Assembly: GCA_902783115.1 (NCBI GenBank)
Contig: CACZPW010000082.1
Location: 1-37,791, forward strand
Source of the DNA: an uncultured Ruminococcus sp.
GTDB lineage: Bacteria > Bacillota > Clostridia > UBA1381
Length of the DNA stretch: 37,791 nucleotides
Direction of reading: 5' to 3'
Shown here: piece by piece, positions 1 to 6,780 of the stretch
Layout: the number at the start of each line of letters is the position of its first letter
Numbering within the stretch: the stretch's first letter is position 1
Position numbers and translations under genes: made by a program
The notes under the pieces: generated by a model
Database searches by the model: none
What the model was told of the DNA's origin: nothing
What the model saw: only the letters and a program-made list of their open reading frames with translations

Positions 1-242
1 AATACTTCCAGCCATTTCTGCATACTGTGTCGTAGCAGTTTCTTGCTCTCGTCATATTCTCTGGCTTGATTTTCAAACTCTCTTATGTAAGCTGTTATCT
101 TTTTGTTAGCCTCCTGTTTTGTAGTACCCGAAAACGATTTTCTTTTGCGTCTGCCCTGCTCGTCCATGTACCAAACAACTCCGCCCCACCTGCCGTCTGT
201 TCGTTTAAATACATTTCCGTTTGTCAGTAGCTTTTTCTGCAT
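1..242 (-). CDS. Tyrosine recombinase/integrase, N-terminal part (cut by window edge)
   Basis: Eighty codons run open from an ATG at 242 to the left edge, preceded by an AGGAGT ribosome-binding site. The product begins MQKKLLTNGNVFKRTDGRWG, then has a basic GRRKRKSFSG segment and a helix-rich stretch ending near KWLEV. A short three-stranded arm-binding domain followed by the start of an alpha-helical core-binding domain is typical of integrases of conjugative elements and phages in Bacillota. The catalytic domain with the R-H-R-Y residues would lie beyond the window, so I cannot say whether the gene is intact. It has its own promoter and is separated from the glycan locus by a terminator, so it is probably not part of that operon. 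Its presence suggests that an integrated element adjoins or includes the locus. Confidence 0.75.
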   Translation of the reverse strand, partial: MQKKLLTNGNVFKRTDGRWGGVVWYMDEQGRRKRKSFSGTTKQEANKKITAYIREFENQAREYDESKKLLRHSMQKWLEV

Positions 243-272
243 TGTATCATCACTCCTATTTTTGTAACACAC

Positions 273-301
273 ACAATACTCTAAAAACCACTACAAGTCA
301 A
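273..301 (-). promoter_or_regulatory. Promoter of the integrase gene
   Basis: On the minus strand a -35 box TTGACT (301-296) and a -10 box TATTGT (278-273) are separated by exactly 17 nt. The predicted start is about 25 nt upstream of the integrase ribosome-binding site. It is a good sigma-A-type match, and nothing else in this stretch explains how the gene is transcribed. Confidence 0.6.
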
Positions 302-342
302 GTGTTTTAGCAAACGATTTAAAAGAAAAAATCAAAACAAAA

Positions 343-383
343 AATCCGAATTGCTCAGTGAAATTTTTTCACAAATTCGGATT
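343..383 (-). terminator. Rho-independent terminator after the GH36 gene
   Basis: Perfect 10-bp arms (343-352 and 374-383) enclose a second 6-bp stem (358-363 with 367-372). Read on the minus strand, the hairpin is followed by TTTTTTGTTTTGATTTTTTC, a good U-rich run. It lies about 100 nt past the GH36 stop codon and would end the long enzyme operon. The stretch between the stop and the hairpin (384-482) is AT-rich and I see no gene in it. Confidence 0.75.
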
Positions 384-482
384 AATTTTGCTTATTATCG
401 AAAGTTTAAGTTTTAATTTTTCTACAGTATTTATCAAAAATATGCCTTGACTCCGCTCTTCCTTTCTTTTAGTTCTGACCTT

Positions 483-2669
483 TTAACTTAACACCTTATC
501 AAAAATCAATATTTCAGAGTGAAATTCTTTGGAAGAATCGAAGTACAGACCTACATTCATAAGATAATTTCCACTGTACTTTCTTCTACTGTTTTTTTCT
601 ATGTACTGTGTATTCTCATCAAGCCCACACAGCTTGACACAAACTTTTCCCATTTGACATCTTGCAAACATTGTAAAATACATTAACACAACCGTGTTTT
701 TATACGCATATTCCCAAGCCGTATTCATACCGTCAAACGGGCTTTTTAATCTGTACATATCACCCTTGTGAACAGTCTCTCTAATCTCTTTGTACAGGAT
801 TATTTGTTGCCTTACCGTTTCAATTTCTTCATCAGTCAAAGTATTTAAATCAAGTTCATATCCAAGCTGTCCTGCCATTGCAACATCACCACGCATTTTA
901 AGCGGTGTGGTTCTTCCGACTTGATGATTTGGAACAGCAGAAATATGTGCTCCCATAGTTGATGAGGGCATAACCATACTTGTTCCATGCTGAATATATA
1001 ATCTTTCTATTGCATCGGTATTGTCGCTTGTCCAATACTGCGGATAATAGTAAAGCATTCCTGCATCAAATCTTCCTCCACCGCCTGAGCATCCCTCAAA
1101 TAAAATTTCAGGGAACGCTGATGTTAAGCGCTCCAATACATTGTAAAGTCCCAATATATACCTATGCGGTAATTCCTGCTGTCTTTGACAGGACAAGCTT
1201 GCAGAACCAATTTCAGATATATTCCTGTTATAGTCCCACTTTACATATGAAATAGGTGCGGATTTTAAAACAGAGGTTACAGCCTCTACGATATAGTCAC
1301 ACACCTCCTGTCTTGACAAGTCAAGAACAAGCTGATTTCTTGACGGTGTTCTTGGGCGTCCCTCAACATGAATACACCAATCGGGGTGGTGTCTGTAAAG
1401 CTCGCTATCCTCAGAAATCATTTCAGGCTCAAACCATAACCCGAATTTCATCCCCATATCCGTAATCTTCTGTGCCAGGCTTTCAGTACCGTCAGGTAAT
1501 TTGTTTCTGTCAACCACCCAATCGCCGAGTGAGCAGTTATCACTGTTCCTTTTGCCAAACCAGCCGTCGTCAAGAACCATAAGCTCCACTCCGACAGACT
1601 TTGCCTTTTTTGCAATATTTAATATTTTTTCTTCATTAAAATCAAAGTATGTAGCTTCCCAGTTATTGATAAGCACAGGTCTTTCAATATCACGGTATCT
1701 GCCCCTTACAAGACGAGTCCGATAAAGCTTATGGTATATTCTTGACATCTTACCAAAGCCCTCGTCTGAATATGTTAAAACCACCTCGGGAGCTTGAAAT
1801 TCCTCCAAAGGCTCTAAAAGCCAATTAAACCCGAATGGATTTATCCCTATATTAACTCTTGTAACATCAACAGAATTTACTTCTGTCTGTTCTATGTGGT
1901 TACCGCTATACACTAAGCTAAACCCATACACATCCCCTTGCGATTCGGTAGCATACGTTCTTGCAAGGGCTAAAAACGGACTGTGATTGTGACTGCTTGA
2001 AACACGCTTGCTGCCAACAGCCATTATTCCGTTCATAAGAGGTCGCTTTTGAATATTTCTCTCTCTTGCCCAAGCACCCTCAAGATGCACAAAATCGTAG
2101 TCCTTATCAAACAGGTATGTTGTACTGCTGAGTACACTTTTTATGTTGATTTTCTCTTTACCTTTATTCTTTACCGTTACACTCTTAGCTATTGCATCAA
2201 TTGTGTTAAAGGCGGTATATGAAAGAACTATTTCAAGACCTGTAAGCTTATCACAAAGAGTTATTAAAAGAGTGTCTGCTTCATCTGATGCCTCTACATA
2301 TGTAGCCGGCAAGCCACACAGGGGCTTTTTCCCTTTTATTATTTCATAACCTGAATATTCAAGCTTTGTTACGGCACTTCCGTTTTCGTATTCTGCATGA
2401 AATGCCGGAGTCCTGAAATCTGCACTTCCGTAACACGGATACTCCATAGGCAGTAAATTTGTACAAGCACCCGTCTTATCAATATCTGTCGGGGAAAATG
2501 CCAACTGTTCCGCAACAGGGAGATGTTCGCTTACCTTTGGGAACTTATCAATCTTTTTTCCATAATACAAGTGTAATAAATATTTCTCACAATATATACC
2601 CATAACATAGCTTGTTTTTGGTGTGTGCAGATAGAATACACTATCATTTGAATCATATATAATACTCAT
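483..2669 (-). CDS. GH36 alpha-galactosidase, cytoplasmic
   Basis: The 728-residue product has the usual length of bacterial GH36 alpha-galactosidases, which release terminal alpha-galactose by a retaining mechanism. Visible family signatures are NNWEATYFDF at the start of the TIM barrel, YVKWDYNRN with the nucleophile Asp at about residue 479, and TSDNTDAIERLY with the acid/base Asp at about 549. An N-terminal beta-sandwich occupies roughly residues 1-310 and a short beta domain follows the barrel. There is no signal peptide, so it should act on imported oligosaccharides. It is the last gene of the co-directional enzyme series. No ribosome-binding site lies within the usual distance of the ATG; an AAAGGA lies about 38 nt upstream, beyond an inverted repeat. 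Confidence 0.93.
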   Translation of the reverse strand: MSIIYDSNDSVFYLHTPKTSYVMGIYCEKYLLHLYYGKKIDKFPKVSEHLPVAEQLAFSPTDIDKTGACTNLLPMEYPCYGSADFRTPAFHAEYENGSAVTKLEYSGYEIIKGKKPLCGLPATYVEASDEADTLLITLCDKLTGLEIVLSYTAFNTIDAIAKSVTVKNKGKEKINIKSVLSSTTYLFDKDYDFVHLEGAWARERNIQKRPLMNGIMAVGSKRVSSSHNHSPFLALARTYATESQGDVYGFSLVYSGNHIEQTEVNSVDVTRVNIGINPFGFNWLLEPLEEFQAPEVVLTYSDEGFGKMSRIYHKLYRTRLVRGRYRDIERPVLINNWEATYFDFNEEKILNIAKKAKSVGVELMVLDDGWFGKRNSDNCSLGDWVVDRNKLPDGTESLAQKITDMGMKFGLWFEPEMISEDSELYRHHPDWCIHVEGRPRTPSRNQLVLDLSRQEVCDYIVEAVTSVLKSAPISYVKWDYNRNISEIGSASLSCQRQQELPHRYILGLYNVLERLTSAFPEILFEGCSGGGGRFDAGMLYYYPQYWTSDNTDAIERLYIQHGTSMVMPSSTMGAHISAVPNHQVGRTTPLKMRGDVAMAGQLGYELDLNTLTDEEIETVRQQIILYKEIRETVHKGDMYRLKSPFDGMNTAWEYAYKNTVVLMYFTMFARCQMGKVCVKLCGLDENTQYIEKNSRRKYSGNYLMNVGLYFDSSKEFHSEILIFDKVLS

Positions 2670-2680
2670 TGTTTACATTC

Positions 2681-2704
2681 ATAATATATCAATCAGTATA
2701 TTAT
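2681..2704 (-). promoter_or_regulatory. Inverted repeat in the GH36 leader
   Basis: Perfect 8-bp AT-rich arms (2681-2688 and 2697-2704) with an 8-nt spacer lie 11 nt upstream of the GH36 ATG. The only purine-rich Shine-Dalgarno candidate (AAAGGA, 2713-2708) is on the far side. If the RNA folds, that site is brought to about 14 nt from the start codon. The repeat could instead be an operator. The rest of the 119-nt gap shows no convincing promoter. Confidence 0.35.
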
Positions 2705-2788
2705 CTGTCCTTTCCCTGATTTTTATATTTAGCATAGAATTTGAAAATTAACAGTTAAGTCCCATATTTGAAGCTCATTTTAAAAACC

Positions 2789-3952
2789 TTATATACACGA
2801 ATAGAGGATATTTCTTAATCTTGGCTGATAATAACCCTCCTGCGGATTTAGCATATGGTGAGCATAGAACATTGAAAGATTTAACTCTGTATCAATAAGC
2901 GCTGTTGCACCTGCGGCACCGCCCCAGCCAAACTCGCCGACAGAGCCGTTTGAACCGCCCGCAGCCTTATCCACCATTGTTCTTACACCCAGCCCGTAGC
3001 CATAGCCCTTAAGCTGAGACCAGTTAAAGTTTGTAAGCTGCTCTTTATCGAGCTGATTTAACTTCATAAGCTCAACGGTATTTGGACTTAATATACGCTC
3101 CCCGTTGATACCTGTGCCTTTATTGGATAGAGCCGCACAAAACAGTGCATAATCGTCAACTGTAGTAATTATCCCTGCGCCGCCGCTGTCGTAATTTTCA
3201 CCAAATACAAGGCTATTTGAAAGTCCTGCATTTACTATTGCACCGTTTTTGTGTATTCCGCTCTGAAGCTTGACTATATCAGCCTCATCATTGGTTTTAT
3301 AACAGTAGAGCTGTGCCATCTTTTCCTTTATTTGCGGTGTCATATGGTAATATGAATTTTTCATATCAAGCCTGTCAAAAATATTCTCCTTTACATACTC
3401 GGAAAACTTTTTCCCCGAAATTACCTCAACAACCGCCGCTAATACATCATGGCACAAGCTGTATCGCCACATTTTGCCCGGCTCAAATGCCAACGGCTCT
3501 TTTGCAAGGCATTTTATAACCGTCAGTGTGTCCATTTTCCCGTTTGTAAGCTCGTTTGCCTCTTTGAATGCGTCAGTGTCAGTCTCATATGTAAAGCCTG
3601 CGCTCATGGTAAACAAATTCTGCATCGTTATAGGGTTATCTGCCTTTTTAAGACTATTATCGTCCTTAATATACATTTGGGAAAATTCGGGAATGTATTC
3701 ATAAATCGGATCACTGAGCAAAAACTTTCCTTGTTCATATAACTGCAACGCCGCCGTTACGGTAGCTATCTTTGAACAGGAATATATAAATAAATGTTCA
3801 TTACCCGTCATTTTAATCTTATTTTCAAGGTCGGAATAGCCCGAACTGTATTTAAACACCTTTTCTCCGTCTTTATAGATAACTATGCTGTCCCCCGGAA
3901 CGATTTCCTGCGTAAGCCTATCCATAAAATTTTTCATAAACTCAAAATTCAT
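2789..3952 (-). CDS. Beta-lactamase-fold serine hydrolase (probable esterase)
   Basis: This 387-residue protein belongs to the beta-lactamase/penicillin-binding-protein-like serine hydrolases (PF00144, COG1680). The SxxK motif is S58-C-S-K61 in FIYSCSKIAT. The conserved Tyr is probably Y164 in WRYSLCHD, where the usual YxN reads Y-S-L. The late glycine-rich motif is EFGWGGAAG. There is no signal peptide or membrane segment, so a cell-wall or antibiotic role is unlikely. The gene sits in a row of sugar hydrolases and esterases, 15 nt after the GH29-like gene, with a GAGG ribosome-binding site. A carboxylesterase or sugar-ester hydrolase role is the most reasonable inference. The family is broad, so the substrate cannot be read from the sequence. 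Confidence 0.85.
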   Translation of the reverse strand: MNFEFMKNFMDRLTQEIVPGDSIVIYKDGEKVFKYSSGYSDLENKIKMTGNEHLFIYSCSKIATVTAALQLYEQGKFLLSDPIYEYIPEFSQMYIKDDNSLKKADNPITMQNLFTMSAGFTYETDTDAFKEANELTNGKMDTLTVIKCLAKEPLAFEPGKMWRYSLCHDVLAAVVEVISGKKFSEYVKENIFDRLDMKNSYYHMTPQIKEKMAQLYCYKTNDEADIVKLQSGIHKNGAIVNAGLSNSLVFGENYDSGGAGIITTVDDYALFCAALSNKGTGINGERILSPNTVELMKLNQLDKEQLTNFNWSQLKGYGYGLGVRTMVDKAAGGSNGSVGEFGWGGAAGATALIDTELNLSMFYAHHMLNPQEGYYQPRLRNILYSCI

Positions 3953-3967
3953 AATGTTTTTCCTCTG

Positions 3968-4885
3968 TCATAAAACTTTTTTCAATCCGCACACCTGTTC
4001 AAGCGTTTTGGGAGCAATTGTGCCATCCTCAAAAATGCCCATATTAAGAGTAAGCGCACCCTTTTTCTCAAGACATTCTTTTACATAATCATACAACTCC
4101 CGATTTGAAAATCTCGGCCCGGGCATCTCTTTTCCTGCCTCCAAAAGCCATGTGCAGTCAAGATATGTCAGGGCATGCCATTGCTTATCCGTAGAATTGC
4201 AGTCCCAAGGATAATACACAATCTCGTTTATCTCGCCGGGAAGGTACTCTTCCTCTTCAAAAACACATTCCATAAGATTTGCACCCGTACCCATTGCAAC
4301 AGCCGCTTTTTTATTTCCTGCTTTTGCCACCGCAAACCACCGTTTACGGTCAAATCTGACATTTGACCAGTCATTGGTACGGACAAAGTCTTTTTCACTT
4401 GCATCATAACACCCGTCAAACCACCAGCCACTGAGCTTAGTACCAAGCTTTTTTGCATAATATTCTATGACATTATACCATATTTCCATAAATTCTGCCT
4501 TGTCCGGTGAATTATCCCATAAAAACGCATTTCGCATCGCATCACTTTGAAAATCCATTTCAGTAGGTATGTATGCCATAAAGCGTATGCCTCTTGCCGT
4601 GACTTCATTTGCAATTTCAAGTACCAAATCACGCTTTGAGCATCTGTTTTGTATTCTTTCCTCAATATACGGGTTTTCAGACCAATAAAACCCGCTGTTT
4701 TGCCCAAACGGAAATATTAGCCAGCCTGCTCCCGTTTTTTCTATATTATCCGCAAATGCTTTTACATCAAATACCTCTGCCATTTGTTGGGGAGAAAGTT
4801 TTTTTACTCCGCCCATGCCACCTATATGAGGTAAATAATGAACCATAACACCGTATTTGCCACTCATCCACTCAACTTTACTCAT
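3968..4885 (-). CDS. GH29-like alpha-L-fucosidase, short form
   Basis: The protein begins MSKVEWMSGKYGVMVHYLPH, matching the FG(M/V)xxHW region at the start of GH29 alpha-L-fucosidase TIM barrels. It contains SGWWFDGCYD, where the Asp in WFDG (about residue 157) corresponds to the GH29 nucleophile. At 305 residues it is essentially only the barrel; typical GH29 enzymes are 430-500 residues and carry a C-terminal beta-sandwich. I place the start at 4885 because AGGAG lies 9 nt upstream of that ATG; the in-frame ATG at 4903 has only GAGGG at very short spacing. No signal peptide is present, so it is probably intracellular. It could belong to a related GH clan rather than true GH29. The acid/base residue is not obvious. 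Confidence 0.72.
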   Translation of the reverse strand: MSKVEWMSGKYGVMVHYLPHIGGMGGVKKLSPQQMAEVFDVKAFADNIEKTGAGWLIFPFGQNSGFYWSENPYIEERIQNRCSKRDLVLEIANEVTARGIRFMAYIPTEMDFQSDAMRNAFLWDNSPDKAEFMEIWYNVIEYYAKKLGTKLSGWWFDGCYDASEKDFVRTNDWSNVRFDRKRWFAVAKAGNKKAAVAMGTGANLMECVFEEEEYLPGEINEIVYYPWDCNSTDKQWHALTYLDCTWLLEAGKEMPGPRFSNRELYDYVKECLEKKGALTLNMGIFEDGTIAPKTLEQVCGLKKVL

Positions 4886-4915
4886 ATCAAAAATCTCCTG
4901 CATTTTCCCTCGTTT

Positions 4916-5893
4916 TTATTCGATATTTCTCGCTTTTAATTCTTTGATTAAATTATCCGCAATAATCCTATGCCCCTCACGCATGGGGTGAAACGGTTCA
5001 AGCGGCACCCAGCCTGCTGTATTTATATAGTCAACATTTTTGCCTGTCCGATTATTATAATCCTTAACAAAGCCGTCAAGCTCATCACTGCACCAACCGC
5101 AAAACGCACCTAAAACTATTATTTTTGCCGACGGGTGCCGTTTTGAAATTACATCAAGTAATTGCTCATACATTTTTAAATATGTGCCCACCTCTTGAAG
5201 CCTGTCATTTGCTCCGGGATTGGTTATTATATACTCAGGCTCACTCATATCGGTAAGCTGATTTTCATAGCAGTAGTCATATGACAAGTCAAGTCTTGGA
5301 ACTGCGCCTGCACCGCCTCTTGTAACCCCTACTGCGCCGTAGCCCATGATAAGCGGTTCAAAACCCAGCTCTGTTGCGGTAAGATAGGCATAGGTTGCAG
5401 TGGAATCATCCTGAAACGGCCTGTTCATGGCTTCATCATCCATCCCCTTGCAGTAATCGGCATCAATTAACACGCCCTCGGTTATAGAGTCTCCCACAAA
5501 CTCCATATACCGCCTTTTAACACTTGGAAGCTCCTTGGCACCGTCAGCCTCAAAACCCATAAACGCAAATTTTGCAACAAGCGGTTCATACCAGCGATGC
5601 TGGCGCTCCATAGAGCTTTTGCAGATTACCGTAACCTTATGAATACCGTCGGTACCGGCACATATCCGCATAAACCTGTCAATAGCCGCCTCAACTCTTG
5701 CACCGTTATCAACCTCAATCCACACATGAGGATACGGGTGCACATTGAACACCATATCAAAATGCATAATTGCCATTTTTCCGGTAAACATAAACTCAAT
5801 TTTACTTCCGTTAGCGGTAGTAACCGCATAGCGCTCACTCTTTGCCCAGCGCCCTGTAAGCCTTACCGATTTATCATCATACTTAAAAAACAT
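4916..5893 (-). CDS. SGNH/GDSL carbohydrate esterase with N-terminal beta domain
   Basis: An N-terminal beta-sandwich (residues 1-115), as in CE2-type acetyl esterases, precedes an SGNH hydrolase domain. Block I is FVGDSITEG with Ser at about 136, block III is NPGANDR, and block V is EPFHPMREGH with His at about 302. The position three residues before the His, normally Asp, is Glu here. These enzymes remove O-acetyl groups from sugars. There is no signal peptide, so it would act on imported oligosaccharides. The start is the ATG at 5893, which has GGAG 10 nt upstream; an upstream in-frame TTG at 5902 almost touches that site and is unlikely. It lies in the operon between the alpha/beta hydrolase and the fucosidase-like gene. 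Confidence 0.85.
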   Translation of the reverse strand: MFFKYDDKSVRLTGRWAKSERYAVTTANGSKIEFMFTGKMAIMHFDMVFNVHPYPHVWIEVDNGARVEAAIDRFMRICAGTDGIHKVTVICKSSMERQHRWYEPLVAKFAFMGFEADGAKELPSVKRRYMEFVGDSITEGVLIDADYCKGMDDEAMNRPFQDDSTATYAYLTATELGFEPLIMGYGAVGVTRGGAGAVPRLDLSYDYCYENQLTDMSEPEYIITNPGANDRLQEVGTYLKMYEQLLDVISKRHPSAKIIVLGAFCGWCSDELDGFVKDYNNRTGKNVDYINTAGWVPLEPFHPMREGHRIIADNLIKELKARNIE

Positions 5894-5930
5894 AATTACC
5901 AAGCTCCTTCTGATATGCAGAATATCTTAT

Positions 5931-6647
5931 TTATCCGGCATATTTATTTATAAAATCAATTATCGCTGTGTTATCTTCAAGACCATGCGGATGATGGTCC
6001 GCATTATTTTTGATTATTACTTCTATTACAGCATTCTTTTGGCGGTATATCTTTACAAGTAATTTGCCGTTCTCATTATAAGGCACAACGCTATCACTGT
6101 CACCGCAAACAAGAATTATAGGTATATTAAGCTCTGCAATATGCTCAACATGGTCAAGAGGATGATTTCGATATGATATTAAATCAACAAGACTCATACC
6201 TGTAGCCTTTTCAAATTCGGGAAACATATCTTTTGTTCCTTTTCCTAAACCCGCCGGGCATGAAAGAAGATTAACTACCGGTGCATCAAGATACATACAT
6301 GAAACATACTCGGGATATTTAGATGCAAAATATATGCCATGCATACCGCCACAACTCATGCCGATTACAGAACATCTTTTTTCAAGACCATAATTTTTGT
6401 GCATATAATCAACAACCATCGCTTTTGCTTCGGTATCCTCCGGCAAATGCCATCTCGTTTTATTCTCAATATACACAAGAAAATATCCCTGTCTGAGCAA
6501 CTCTATCTGTACCTTAGGAAATGCATCAAAATATTCGGTCTTTATTACCCAATGTCCGTTTTGTGTTTCTTGGCCGGGATGCACAATTATCAGTTTCCTG
6601 CCCTTAATATACTTTTCTTCGGCATAAAAGCCGTTATAATTCTCCAT
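5931..6647 (-). CDS. Alpha/beta hydrolase (probable esterase)
   Basis: This 238-residue single-domain alpha/beta hydrolase has the nucleophile elbow G-M-S-C-G (Ser about 98), an Asp in CGDSDSVVPYN (about 180) and a His in the ADHHPHG segment (about 216-219). The region around the Asp and the lack of a lid resemble prolyl-oligopeptidase-like and acetylxylan-esterase-like hydrolases. There is no signal peptide. AGGAG stands 7 nt before the ATG. The neighbouring SGNH esterase begins 37 nt downstream. Removal of acyl groups from imported sugars is the likely role, inferred from context; the fold alone does not define the substrate. Confidence 0.82.
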   Translation of the reverse strand: MENYNGFYAEEKYIKGRKLIIVHPGQETQNGHWVIKTEYFDAFPKVQIELLRQGYFLVYIENKTRWHLPEDTEAKAMVVDYMHKNYGLEKRCSVIGMSCGGMHGIYFASKYPEYVSCMYLDAPVVNLLSCPAGLGKGTKDMFPEFEKATGMSLVDLISYRNHPLDHVEHIAELNIPIILVCGDSDSVVPYNENGKLLVKIYRQKNAVIEVIIKNNADHHPHGLEDNTAIIDFINKYAG

Positions 6648-6740
6648 TATAATTCTCCTTATTCAAAAGCAACCATCTGTTGATATTCACTGTGGGGACA
6701 TATAACTTTTTGTATAAAAAGGAAGATAAATCCTGCTCCG

Positions 6741-6761
6741 GCACAGAGTGTTACTCTGTGC
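6741..6761 (-). other. Intercistronic hairpin between GH2 and alpha/beta hydrolase genes
   Basis: Perfect 9-bp arms (6741-6749 and 6753-6761) enclose a 3-nt loop in the 133-nt gap after the GH2 gene. No U-run follows directly; the first T-rich stretch is about 20 nt further on. It is more likely an RNA-processing or 3'-end-protecting hairpin than a strong terminator. The rest of the gap holds no gene. Confidence 0.5.
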
Positions 6762-6780
6762 TGTAAACAGATTGCTTGTT

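Noticed and set aside
243-482. tRNA gene or obvious attachment site next to the integrase
   Set aside because: No cloverleaf-like sequence or matching direct repeats were found; the inverted repeat there is explained as the GH36 terminator.
2789-3952. Antibiotic-resistance beta-lactamase
   Set aside because: No signal peptide, the YxN motif is altered, and the gene is embedded among sugar hydrolases and esterases; a general serine hydrolase is far more likely.
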